Shown here one piece after another: positions 24,266 to 38,400 of a stretch of DNA of 64,000 bases. The position numbers and the translations under genes are program-made. The notes under the pieces were generated by a model. That model had not been told where the DNA came from, did no database searches, and saw only the letters and a list, made by a program, of their open reading frames with translations. Positions within the stretch are counted from its first letter, which is position 1. Every line of letters starts with the position of its first letter. Source of the stretch: Patiria pectinifera (lineage: Eukaryota > Echinodermata > Asteroidea > Valvatida > Asterinidae); assembly GCA_029964075.1 (NCBI GenBank), contig CM057142.1, positions 3,301,770 through 3,365,769 on the forward strand, in the 5' to 3' direction.

Positions 24266-26080
24266 TATAATAAATACTGTGTGCGTGCCCATACCGCAGG
24301 AATCACTCATCACTAAGAATCCCCAAAAATCCACCAATTTTTCTGAAAAGCCTCGGTCAAAAGCAAGCATGTCTGCATAATAATAACATTGTAATGAACC
24401 AGTTTACACCTTTCCTAAGACCCATTCCTTTCCTTTGTTTTACTAACAAATTTATAAGGCATACTGCAATTACATTTGAAAGTAAAACAAATGACGGGCA
24501 TAAGCCGAAGTAAATGCATTTTAATGGTCCCATAATCATGCCATAAATACTAGATATGATCACTAAGCACTGCCTTTTATGATCAGTATCGAATCTCAAA
24601 CGCAGTCTGTATGGGAATATTAGAGCACTAGAATACAATTTCATTTTTAAAAGTCAAGTTAAGGGTATTAGGGTATGTGGGAAAGTCTTGCAGTCCTCAA
24701 TAAAATGGTTCACACACCAGCACAGTTCATGGTCAGCCAAAAGATTTGGTTTTCTTCATTTCTTACATGATTCTTGGGTGTTACAGCATATTTTTAAATA
24801 TTTCCTAAGGTAAAAGGAAATGTAAGTTGAAGAGCTATGCTGTTTTCTTAATCACAAACTCATAGATGAATTGCATTCAGACGCCATCTTTGTGGTGTGT
24901 TTTATTATGTTAATTCATTACAATGAATGCACAATATATCTACTCATGCGTATCCCTGTTGACAAAAGCACACACCACAAACATGGCCGCAGTGCAAACA
25001 ATCTATTCTAGGTAGCACATGGTTTTTTTTTTCCTGGTACATGTACTTTCTGTTGAACCTACATGTATCTGTGAATAACTAGCCCCAAATGTCATATAGC
25101 AGGCTTAATATTTGCATTTTCAAATGACGAGGATGTTATTTATCATTGCATGCAAGTAACAATGGTATTAAACTGTACACCATTCAGCTTGTGCTACAGA
25201 TGAGTGCTTCAAACAATTCATTTGGATGAACTGTATTCCTGTTTAAATTTGGAGTCTGCTTTTCGCCAGCTAAATGTTACTTAAGCTTTTAACTCATGCC
25301 TGGTTTTATACACCATGTAAATGTGAAATAAATTTTGTGTCACAAATGGAAATATTTTGCATTTAATTTTTTGTTTAATGCGTTTTAATTCTGGCAATTA
25401 CTATTTAGCTTGGACACAAGAAGTTACAAAAATTAATTTGCAGCATATATTTTCCATTTATATAATACTGAAATGACTACAGAAAGTCAATTGCGACATA
25501 ATTATGGATAGACAACTGCATTTCTTGCAACATGCTCGCTATGCAATGTAAAGATTGGCACTGCTATACAAGAAAAAAGATCCACTTACATGTAAGTTTG
25601 GGCTTTTTATTCACTTCAGGCATAATCCAGTTCAAGATGCATCAAATTTCTTCGATTTTCTTCAACTTGTAACGTGCACAAAGCCTGGGCATATCTTTTA
25701 TATTGGACAAATTGTCGATATATCATCTAACATGATCCACTCTGCAAAAATTGAGTCCCAAGACACGGGGTAAAGCCAACTGCAGTTTGGCTCGCGATTT
25801 GCTTGTGCCAAGACGGAACCATCGGCACCAAGCACAAATGTCACGCTTGGGTCACAAAACTGAAAAAATCATGTGATTAACGTGGAACAAGTGGCATCTC
25901 GACACAGAATAATTGCAACCATGCTCATATCACTCACGATGCGACGGTGATTCCGCGGCTTAGACGTGATTTGTTCAAAATGGCGGTGCACATGTTAATG
26001 ACAGAAGGTGCTTCAAACTGTGTATTTAACCAAGACATTTCTGTCTTGAGAAGTGTTAGGTTAGGAAAAAGTCAATTGTT

Positions 26081-26086
26081 TTTATT
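26081..26086 (-). terminator. Candidate MEMO1 polyadenylation signal
   Basis: The plus strand reads TTTATT, so the minus strand has AATAAA about 400 bases past the MEMO1 stop. It is the first canonical hexamer I found in the correct orientation. Confidence 0.35.
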
Positions 26087-26491
26087 TCACTTCTCAGTCT
26101 GTCTTTTTTTAAACCATATTTTCCCCTGAACGAGAACTTCATTCTTTTAGGACCATTTTCATAAATCTTTCCGTCTAAAATAACGTTTCTAGTCTAGACC
26201 CTGGTTCGGGAGATTCTCATGTCTGTTCCAAACAATGACACTTGGACTCAAACAATTATTTGTAGAAAAAAAAAATAAAAAAAAAATGGTATCTTCACTT
26301 TCCTTCAACCTGCAACCCGAGGCCCAAAATTGTTTCTGAATGAGTTTTCATTCTGAACCCCAAACTCCCCACACACACACACACACATATGAAGATATCC
26401 TGAGATGCCGAAGATAAATATTATCATATTTTTTTTGTATTCCCCTCCTGAAATGTTGACGGCTTGTGACTACCTTCCCGGCGGCTTGCTC

Positions 26492-29400
26492 TCAGCTCAT
26501 GGTGAAGGAAGCCGAGGCATAGCTGACGGAACTCTCTCGCATGGACTTGCATTGGTTGGACTGAGAGTAGTTGAGAAACTTGAGGGACATGGTGCGTCCG
26601 TTCTTGGTCTTTAATGTCTGGATAGCCTGAAATTAAAAGGGGGGGGGGGAGAAGGAGACAGCATAACACACATTAGGAGGCAATATGACACACATTAATA
26701 CTAACAATAATGTGATGTGAAGACAGCGCTTCATACCAAAGTCTCAAAGCACTTTACAATTATTACCCCTGTTTATCAGACCACGAGACCATTTTCTGCA
26801 GCAGCTCGAGATCAGCGCATTCTAGTCTCGACCTTCACAGGTACCCATTTATACTCCTGGGTGGAGAGAGGCAATTGTAATAAAGTGTCTTGCCCAAGAA
26901 CACAAGCATCAGCGCAATCTGGTCTCTACCTTCACCGGTATCATTTATACTCCAGGGTGGAGAGAGGCAATTGAAGTTAAGTGTCTTGCCTAAGAACACA
27001 AGCACCATGTTTCCCAGTCAGCATTCAATATGCATGTACCGTAATTTTCGGAATATAAGCCGCGGCTTATACGTTGAATTTGCCCATGAAAATGTTTACT
27101 GCGGCTTATACACAGGGCGGCTTATACACCGAGCCGTGAAGAATAAAAATGATATTCAAATGTATATTTAATGTACTGGTATAAGGAAAGATCTGTTGCT
27201 GAAATGAATCATCAATAAAGAAAGTCATAAACAAACCGAAAGCACGTCCAACGAAAAGGTAAAAAAAGTACGGCTAGCGAAAGCTGTCTCTTTGACATCG
27301 ACATCGACAACCGGCAGTACATGATCCTAGTGCAGTGTTGCATGCATGCTGCATGCCTTTCCCATGGACCACACCATTTGTTGTAATAAAGGGGGTGTAC
27401 TTTCTTGGGAACAATAATTACCAATATTTCTGCTGTTTAAAAACAGAAACTAATACGTTTTAGGGAGTTCCAAATATTTCTCTATTCAATAATCAGTTGT
27501 TCAATGTCACAATATAATTTTTTTTCTTGAAATGTATTCAAGAAACGATGTAAAACTCAAAGCAGGGGCTAAAAATCACCCCTTATGAAATGAATGGATT
27601 CGTCCATAAAATTTTCAGCATCGTGTTGACTATTTTCGAAGAGAGTTACGATTGCAACTTGAATTTTGACGTTAGTAATCACAACAATTTGATAAGTTTT
27701 GTTGTAAAAACAGACCTGTTTATTCTTAGGACAAAACAAATCAGCGTCTGTTGCCACAAAGCAGCATTTGTAGCCTCCAGTCAGACGACACACGGTGGGT
27801 TACATATCTCAAGTGCTGGGGGAAAATGTTATCAATTGCCGGCGCTAGATCGCTGGGCCATGCTGCGACCGGACGGGACAGCCGGCAGTAATTCCCGGTG
27901 TATATTTCTCATCATCAATTTCCATATTTGTTTGTATTATTGTAAGAGTATCAACTGTGAATGATTTGATATAACTTTTGTGGCCCTTTTTTTTTATAGC
28001 TTTCGTAGTGTAAATGGAACTGGTTCAGAGCATTTTGACTAGAATTTGGAGGCCCTACAAAATTGAAACCACTGCGGTCGGTGCGGCTTATACGCCGGTG
28101 CGGCTTATACGCCGACTTGAAATCTTAATTTGCAGATTTTTGCGTACTGCGGCTTATACGCCGCGCGGCTTATATTCCGAAAATTACGGTACCTTTACAT
28201 TATAAGTCCCACACCGTAACTGTTTGAACCACGGCGTTCTACGTTGCATCTTTTTTCAGAACTCAATAACTTAAAAAAAAAAACCACTTGCTAGATAATG
28301 TTTTTCTTAAAAAAGTGAGGAAAGCTAATGAATGGAATTTAGAATCGGCAACCTCCACACTGATGCTGTACCAACAGTGTTATGGATTAAGTGTACAAGT
28401 ACCCTCTCCAAAGTGACAAAGAAGGAGACAAAAACATTTGAATCTTCCACTGCAGTGCACCAAACAACCACGTGAAAAATCAAAAGACAAGTGCATATTC
28501 AGATGAAAGTTGACGTGCATACTTTTGTTTCTTATGCACTGAAGTCAGTGCACACAATTATGCCAAAGTTCCTATAAGTCATCCATAGAGTTCTAACTAG
28601 TCACAGAGAAACTATAATTGTTATTCCAATTCCAAGTCTTCCGAAGAATTTGAAAAGAAAGTCAAGCCAAAATCAGCAATTTGGCATCTCCCAAATTCAA
28701 ACCCTTAAACTCAGGAAAAGACAATACTATGCAATCTAAAAGCAATCTTTGCCAAAATCCCAAAAGCTTCCCCTGTTACTTACATTCAATAGGACGGCTA
28801 TAGGATGTCTGCCACATATGGTGTTGCCGTGTTTCTTTAGGTAGTTACGGAAGCCTACAGGATCCAGATTCTCTATGTATTGCATGCCCTTTGGAAAGAT
28901 GAAACCAGCTCAGTTAATATAAGTGACGTAGCCACTTTCTTGCGATGCAATATGCATCACAATGTTGTCAGGAGCACAAGTGAAAGCATTTGCATAGCTG
29001 CCAACTTTTCAAAATCCCAATTAGTAATCAACCCACGCGGTCATTTTCAACTGCTCCTATTATCAAAAGTGTATGTACCAAGCTTTACCAACATCGAGTA
29101 CAGGTACATGGTTTACATGTGCATACCATTCTTGTTGTGAATAATAATGTACTGTAGGCCAAAAGATAATTTAAAATAATTTTTGTTTTGAGATGCATGC
29201 TATCGATGTTGAGTTTCGAGTTCGTATCGTGTTTTTACGCACAATGATTTAGGGCCACCGTCATGACCGTATGCAATAGAAATATCCTGCCAACATACCT
29301 TGCAAACGCATGCAGATTTATCTTTTCTGGACGTTGTGATAAACTCAAACTCTATTACCAATTATTCCAACCATACTCTTATGTAATTCCATGATTAAAA

Positions 29401-32400
29401 TCTCGCACTAATAGGTCTCATCCCGGCAATAAGCGACCAAATGTGCTCACGATCGTCATTGAAAAGTACTCACACATACAGTACACACACCCAACCACAC
29501 CTCCACGAGATGCACACAAATGGCACACCATTGAAAAATATGTTTAGTCTGGTCCTCAAATACTCCACTGCGCACACTGAATTGATGTCTATCAGGTGCT
29601 TGACCGCATTGCTTATTAGACTTGTCACCAGTCCATCCATTATCGCAACATTTCGCCAGAAGTTTTCGGTCAAAAACGATACTTTACGAGTATTTTTTTT
29701 TTGTTAGGGAGAAAATGGAAAATTCGTAATGTTTTAGTGGCAAATCGTATTTTCGTAATTTAACAAACAATTCGTAATAATTACGAAAAAATCGTAATAG
29801 TTGGCAGCTATGCATTTGTTTAACATGTCTGGATTTGATGGGTTCATCTATACATGCAAAGTAAGTGCATGTAAGTTGAGTTTTAAGTTTTCAACTCTGC
29901 AAAACTGCTACAGCGGCTCACATTTTGTGAGGCGTTCCGGCAAAAATGAGACAGAACTGGGCAAAGAACCAGAGATCGAAATGAGGGTTTGCCGGTATTA
30001 GGAAAGGGAATAAATATTCTCCTTACAATAATGTTTGCTGCATTTCAATCGGACATTCCCTTCACAAGTTATGGCTGTTTATAGTTAGGCCAAAAAAAAA
30101 AAAAAATAGTTCTGCTTCTGATTACATGCCTTTCAAAAATAGGGTCGGTCGGTCGGAATTTTTTTTTTTTTTGCCAATTTTTTTTATGCAGATTGAATGG
30201 GGTATTCAATTATATGCGAAGTTTTAGCCTGAACTATTCCATTGCACTACGAAAACTATACACAAAATGGCCACAAAAAGTGAATAAAACATACCTTAAT
30301 TATCGTCAATATATTTACGTTCGATAATTCGTAAAAAAAAATTGTGGAAAATTCAGGTCGTTCGCACCATATGCACAACGCTAGTCAAGAAGGGGAGCTG
30401 GCCAAAACTCCGAAGTGTGTGATGCACTGTACATGTACATGTGCCCGCGGCCAACGGGTCGAACATTTCGGGAAACACGCTGCATTGTATCACTCCAAAT
30501 ACGAGTAGTGCGATCTCAAAATGAACTCTTGAGCACGGAAACTACATGCACAGACAAGCTATATCAAATCTGTGAATTAACTCGCAAAAATGTTCTTTCT
30601 CCACCGGTGTTTTTTTGGCATTTTTACGATGTCTTTCTTGGCATTTTTACGATGTCGAATCCGACCAGTTGACAGAGCACGTGCCTGCGCCTGCATAGCC
30701 ATGCTATATCGCATAGCTGTGCCTGCGCCTGCATAGCCATGCTATATCGCATAGCCGTGCACAGACTAGTTACCGCATTTTCATCATTGGCCCCTGCGCG
30801 GCGCGGCGGGAACCAGTCGTCGCCGCATTGCGCTAGTACGCACGTGATTATAGACATCGAATTGTGAAGTAGTTGAATCGCGAAGCGAATTTGTAAAAAT
30901 AACGGAGGTTTCTTTTGAAAAAATAGCGAATGTAAGTAAGAAAACAATAAATACAAGCATTTTTTGATGCAAAAGGGTTGTTGAGAGGTATTTTGTGAAG
31001 ACAGACAAGACATAAGGTTTTTATTTTTATTTATTCAATCATTTTTTTATTTTATTTTTGGAATTGCCGATAAAATTTTTAGGGTCGCAGCCTAAAAATA
31101 GGGTCGGTCGGGTAACCGGAAGCAGAACTATTCTTTTTTTTGGCCTTATCGACATGTCAAAAAAGTACTGGGAAAAAGGCCTTGGAAGTTTCAAGTTTTG
31201 TATTTGTGAAAACCAAAGATGCAAATTGTTTTTTTCTTAAAAACACTTTTATTCCAGAATTTCTATACTAGTTTGTTAAATTATGTGTAGTAGACATATC
31301 AAAGATGACAAATATCAATAAATCTAAAAATTGAAAGAAATCACGCCCATTCAGTTTTTTGCATTTTTTTCCACTTCGTTCTGTGCCCAGTTCTGTTTCA
31401 TTTTGCCAGAATGCTTACATTTATTCTCAAGAAACATTTTGGAGGTACAATTTTGTTATTGTTTTGATCACCAAATACAAGACGAGCTGTCCACAAATTT
31501 GGCATTTTGACGCCAGAAATAGACTTCCTTTTGTCAGAGTTTAGTCAACAGAATTCCATACCATGCTACTGTAGTGCTGCATTCTCAAACAACAATTGAT
31601 GACACATCCATGAATTGTTACACCCCTTATAAGTGTGCCACTGATTTTGTTCTAAAAGATTTTTTTTAAACCGTGGCATAATTAGAAGTGGTCCCCCATT
31701 GTGCAAAACTTGAACTATATCAGTTTCAAGATGTCCAATAAAATGTTGAATTTATTCATGCACTCAATTTTGGGTACATATTGAGAAGCATATTGAGAAG
31801 AGCATCAGCGAGGCAGCACACTGGTTCCCTCTTTCGTGCTTCACAACTGGGGTTATTTTATTTCACCTTTGGAGCATTATGCTCTGATTGGACACAGTAG
31901 GTTTTCCCAGCACAAAGATTGCAAGTACACGGCCGTACTCACCATTTTATCCAGCGACTCGATAGATTGGTGTATTTGATACGAGGGCTCATATATGTAC
32001 TTGTAATTGAATCGTTGACCTGTAATGAAATGATAGGAAACACATGCAAATTTATAAATGCCCAGGGAAAAAGATAATTTTATACCAATATATAAGGTCT
32101 ACATTATTCCAAACAATAGACTCTGTGCACAAGTACCCCCTTCAACGGTAACAAAGGGAAAGTTTGGGGAGATCCTTTGGAGGGACATTTGAATGTATTT
32201 ATTCTATTTTTTATTTTATATCTTTCTGGTAATGAAACCAAGGATCCCTCAAAAGTGCCCTAGGCACTGTAGCCCAAAAGCCTGAAGAAACCTGTGGAGA
32301 GAAGACAATGAGAAGAAATTACAGTTTAAGAGGTGGGAGGAAAAGCCCAGAAGAATACTCTGTTGAAAACCCACAGAATCAGGCAGGGACTGAAAACCCA

Positions 32401-35400
32401 ATCCACATATTGACACAGGCGGGATTCAAACCCGGGTAACAGCAGTGGAAGGCGATGAAAGTACCACTACGCCAACCTGACTCCCCCTTTGCTGCACGCC
32501 TGACACTCGCGCAAAGATGCTACAGGTTTGTGTACATTCAGAATAAAATAAGTTGTGATGAACTCGAGCCATATATGTGAACCAGTGCATGCATGTGGTG
32601 TGTCTTTCCCACTTGGGCTTTCGAAAGTGGACAGAAAACACGATGTTCTGTTCATGTACCGCGTCCATGGAGCAAGTTTGGTTGTGAACTATAGTTAACC
32701 ACAGTTCGACTAACTTTGCTTGAAAGATGGTTGGTTGGACTACTTTAGCCCAAGTTCAGGCAAGGACCATTAGTCGACTAGTGGTTGATTTGTGACGTAC
32801 CTTACGCCTGCGCACTGATAGCAATGTGCGAACGTCTCTAGTCAAACGCTGGTCAAAATGTCATCGCAAAACTTCTGGATCCTGGCTCTCTGCTAGCATT
32901 ATGAATGCGTGCGGCTATTGGTTACCAGCAAAGCAACCAGCCCCAGTAGGCTGGTTCCAAATAGTCGACTAGCATAGTCAACCACCGTCGACTAGACAGA
33001 GTTCGGGCAAGTGTTAGTCGGACTATGGTTAACCATTGGTCGACTATAGTCGTTGCGCGAACTTGGCCTTAGTTGACTATTTGGAACCGGTTGCATCACT
33101 GGTTACCTATAGCCGTGCGCATCATAAAGAACAATTAGTGGGCAGGAATAAGTTACGTCATAAATCAACTACTAGTCGACTTATGGTACTCGCCCGAACA
33201 TGCTCAAACCAGCGCTTTTGGGCCCTACAGAGAGTAACAGACAGGTTGATTTCGGGCAATGCAGTCACTAATGGGATAAATAAATTCACAAACAGTGAAT
33301 CACACCAAAATAAATAGTATATGTCATGCATTTTTACAACTCACCCCAGTGGCAGAAATCTGAGGAAATGACAAACAGGTTCTCTGGATCAGCCAGGTAC
33401 TTGCTGAACAGCCGGCCGTACATCTGCTCTCCTTCCCCCACCAACGAGCCCACAAGGATAGGCACTATGGTGAACTGACCCTGTTTACTGTAGGCGGCAA
33501 CGAAACAATGACAATCAGTTTCATTATTATAGGGCTGGATAGCTCAGTTGGTAGAGCACTGAAACGGCAATCTGGAGATCGCAGGTTCAAACACCGCTCC
33601 AGTCAGTTTCTTTGTTCGACTTTGAAAAATTATTATAACGCACCTAATCAGTTTCCCCTTGCAGTTCATTGGAAAATCTGTAATAAAAAGATGTATCCTC
33701 TCTAAGTGATCCCTGTTTACTATTTCCCAGGTTTGCTAGCATTGTGTCTTCGGGCATGATCCCTGGCTACTGGGCATGATCCCTGGCTACGTGGCATATA
33801 TGGGTTGATGGCTTCTGACTAGAACCCCTTGAACAAAGCATTGATAAACTGGGGAACCATCAACATAGGACTGGATAGCTCATTTGGTAGAGTACCGGAA
33901 TGACAATCCGGAGGTCGCAGGTTCAAACCGCACTCCAGTCAATTCAATTTCTTTGTTCAACTGTTTAAATAAAAAATAAATATAAACTTTCCTCTTATGC
34001 TCTCACATCTCCTCAAGTCTCAAAAACACAACTGCGAAAATAGCTTGATAAGACCCTAACCCCTTAATAAGTCTAAAAGGACCACCCTGCTAAATCCAAC
34101 ACAGAGTCTGACAGTTACTCACATGAGTTTCTGTTCAATCGAACAGAGTCAAACACAATCCAACTTTCTTGCCAAGTTGTTGGGTACCTGAACATATAAA
34201 ATGACTGGCATGCTCAATCCAACAAAATCCGAGTGTGCCTAATTTTTCTGTTTGCTGCTGGATCCAACAGAGTCCAACTTGCCGTTATTTACCAGCAACC
34301 AACAGAATCCGACTCTGAATGTTTTCAGTTGCCTTCTGAATCCAACAGATTTCAACAGGAATCAAACAGGGGAACCACCAAATTTGTATACAAGGGGCCT
34401 ACGATTACAAGCTTAGCTTCTTAGTGGGTTCCTCTACAGTCTCACTATCTGTTTATATAGTATCTTTTTTGTATTAATTACGATCATTAAAAATGTGTGG
34501 CACTGTGGAAAATAAATGAACAATGAACAATGAACAATGAACAAAACAGGATTTCAAACGGATATGTAAAATAGTTGGATCTTGTTGGATTGAGCAGGGT
34601 TAGGGTTTGACTACCTACCTCTGCATTGCCTTGGCGATGTAAGGCAGTTGCATTTCTATACTGTGTTCTTCCTCATCAGTTTGAGTCTTCATAACATCAA
34701 AGGGACCGTCTTTACATAACTCTTCACACACTGAAATCATCAAACAATAATCCCACAAGATCAAAAATGATTAACATCAGAAGCTACAAAGCAGAAAATC
34801 CTGTTTTGTAAATATCTGTGCAAATGAAGAAAAAAAACCCCAATAATCAGTGGAAAGCAGTGTACAATAAACATCACTTTGACTGGTATCCAGTTTTTGC
34901 CCTCATTTTTTTGCAAGTTATTGTGCTCAACAACGCCATGAGATTGGCTTCAACCTGGACCACATGGGGGGACGGTTGTTTGGAATTTCATAGACGTTGG
35001 CTTCGCACAGAAAATATGTTTTTGTAAGTATGCAAAAATATCAAATATGTTAAAGAGCATGGGTAGAGCAACTTTAAATTTGGCATTATACATTTCAGTC
35101 AACCATTCAACAGAACCAAAATACTTTGTAAGCTATTGGATTAGTGTTAAAAACATATAAGCTACATGTATAATAGCAGTATAAGGGTCCATCTCATTTC
35201 ATATCTTGGACAATTTCCTGACAAAGTTACGGACATTGTAACGGGTGTAAGTTGCAGGATTCTGAACAACTTCCCCGCAATCTTCCCACAATGAAGTTAC
35301 CAGTATTGGTGAGTCAAGCAGTTGCTTCATGAAAATTTCCCCGGAACGTGTCCGGGACAAATGCAGAGCTTCTTCCAGACAAAGTGGAAGATTCTACCAG

Positions 35401-38400
35401 CAACTTATCCGGAACAAGTTCCAGAAATGAATTGAGACGGCCCTAAGCTATAACAGCAGTCAATGTCTGACCTTGCGTATCTACAATGAGGTTGTATAAT
35501 GGTGTCTCGTATATTTTACATCTAGTGATGGCACAGCCTGGTAGGTGCACATGATGTGATGGTCCTAAAATGAAAACACGCTTTCTGCAAAAACAAAAGA
35601 TCAAAACGAGACAAACATTAGAATCTGAGCAATTTTATGGTTAATCACATTACACTTCTTTTGCATCCGTTAACATTCTGAGTGCTGTAGTCTTCATACT
35701 AGTTGGGCTATGTGGTGCTTATAGCGCTTTATACCAAAGGTCTCAAAGCGCTTCACAATTATTACCCCTGTTCATCAGGCCATGAGACCAGTTTTTGCAG
35801 CAGCTTGAGATCAGTGCATTCTGGTCTCTACCTTCACAGGTACCCATTTATACTCCTGGGTGGAGAGAGGCAATTGTAGTAAAGTGTCTTGCCCAAGAAC
35901 ACAAGCACCATGTTCCCCGTCAGTGTTCGAACCCACGTACCATGGCACGCGAGTCGAAAACTGAACCACTGGACCACAGCGCTCCAAATATGAACTGGCC
36001 TTGACATGTACACACATGGCGATCTGTGCACACACTTTTAAATAACTTTTTGAAAATATGGTGTTTCAGATGTAAACTCATGTTGCAATCAATCCACCAG
36101 AAATTATCTGCAACATCTGCACTCAAACAAACATGTCAATGAAACACACAGACTCCTCAAACAATGTACACTTACATATTGGTGGGATCTATTTGTTTAT
36201 ACGCGTGGGCTCCACAGGCTCCGCAATAAGAATATCCTGCATGGCTGGAATAAAAGGAATAAAGTCAACAAAATTAGTTTCCATTATCCAGTCTTTGTAC
36301 TAATTTTAATCTAAATGTCCACACATTGTCTTGAAGTGAGCAGCGGCAAATTGCATTCAAGAATCAAGACTTAGAACCCTTTCTTCGTTCCTAGCGGCTA
36401 TCGTTGCGGCAACCGAAACACGATTTTCAACTGCTATTGTTATGGCATTGCAAAAACACCATTTTATAAGCGCTCTTTCAACCAGTGTGCTCTTGAAGCT
36501 TGATTGGACTACCATGCTGAAGGTCCCGGTATAGAATCTGCACTGTGAGAATTTTTCTTTTCATTTTTGTTCTTTTAATAGCTTTCTTTGCTTTTACGTT
36601 TTTAACCACTTCGCGCCAGGATTATTTTTGCTGAAAATTTTGATTTTCGCAAAAGGCAACATTTTCCAGCCAACTTCTGATATACAGCCAAATGCCACAA
36701 ATACTGATTCACAAGAGTCATTTCAACAGTATTTGTGCGATATTTCTTGCTGAAACCTCATATGTTTCAATACTCTGAGGTGTGCACTGGAGCGTAAATT
36801 GCGTAGAATAGGTCGTGCATAGCCGCCAATTCAAGATCAACACACGGGCCGCCTCCACGGACTTTGTGTGTGTGAACAAAAGACACGAGGGAGTAGTGTG
36901 TTTAGACGTCGCCCGGAGGTAAGTTGAGGCAATCTTGACGTTTTAACAAGTCAGCCGTGCCTGTGTATAAAAACAGCCAGTGCATGCTATCACGTCCTAC
37001 GAGGTGAACTGGTTTATCAAATCCTACTTTTTTTGAAGTAGATTTCATTTTCTTAGTGATCTGTAGCTTTGGAGGATTTTTTGTTAAAGGGAAATATAGT
37101 CCGAGAACCACTTGGTTGATAGTCTGGTTCCAAGAGCTATGATCCTGATGTTGAGTATTGCAAGGTCAGGGAACCAGACACAGGCATGCAACTGGGGATT
37201 AGAAAATACGAGGAAATTCACAACCAACCAAGACTTTATACTGTGTTTTTCAATTTGTAATGGCATTCATGAGAAGTAAAAAACGAGGAAATCAGCGGAT
37301 GCGAGGAAAAGTTGCATGCCTGCAGACGGTTGACTGTCGTAACGATAGCCACTGCTTTTGCCGTCGGTGTTGAGGGAGTACTTGGACACCGAGTCCAAAG
37401 GCCACATAGGGTCTTCTAAAGTCCCTTTTCAGAATCCCACAATGCCCTGATTCAGCAAGAGAGAGACATGCTACTCACGGTGCAATGATTGCCCTAGCTG
37501 GGGCATGCTTTGATGACTCTGCATTGCTCAACCAGGCATCAAGCTCTTCCGACAACATTCGTTCTGCATAACGAGAATAATGAGATTGAGAATAGTAAAA
37601 ACAAAACAAATAACCTACCTAATCTGAACTTCTGCTGTGTCCTATTGGCATGAATGGTAGAAATGATGTGATGAAGTAGGGGAGTGTTAGCAAGCGTGAT
37701 TCACGCCGCATAGCGAATGAGCGAAATGAGCTGATGCATTGTGATCACACTCACGCTCGCTAGCGCTGTGCTACGCATAAATTTCGCCCCCTGGCCAAGA
37801 TGGCGCCGGTAACCGCTAATGGGTCTATTACTTTGATTGGGTGTAAATCACTGTGCATTTTCGCCCTCCTGGTCATAATGTTTTCATTATTTTGAATGTC
37901 TTCATGGGCAATTGTGTACCGGTACGGGCCCCTCTTTAGTGTTGGTCAAAATAGGGTCAAGCAGGTTTTTCATCATTCCAAAATGACCTAAAGCAGATTT
38001 CTCTTAATTCTTATGACACAAGTTTTTGTCATTCTGAACAGTCCTTTTCGGTAAAAAAAGTGACTTTCTCATGTATTTCACAGTTGGTGCCAGGCAAATC
38101 ATGGTACATGGTGATGCGCGCCATTTTTGTGTTGCGTTTTGTCCTCTTCAATCTGTCAATTCATCACCATTCTACTGCAAAATTTCCCTTTAATAAAATA
38201 TCAAAACCCAGCCCTCCATCCACCATACCTTTGTTGGTTTTAAATGTCGCTAACTAATTTTGGTAAGTCCATTAACCTGAGAGATTTTGGTTCTCATTAC
38301 TAGGAACTGGGGCCTATTTCACAAAACGTTAAGACGCATCTTACTTAGGAAGGGTAACTCATCTTAACTCGCGAATCGTCCTAGGATTGATTTCATCAAA

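Larger units (their letters stand above)
22364..26491. other. Intergenic region between convergent TTC27 and MEMO1 ends
   Basis: About 4.1 kb with no coding signal. It should hold both 3' UTRs. Contents are a TGTGCACAAGTA-family repeat at 22398-22690, a short inverted-repeat element at 23857-24045, and a Tigger-like MITE at 24079-24265. From 24266 to about 26080 I recognise nothing. An AC microsatellite lies at about 26371-26388. Confidence 0.7.
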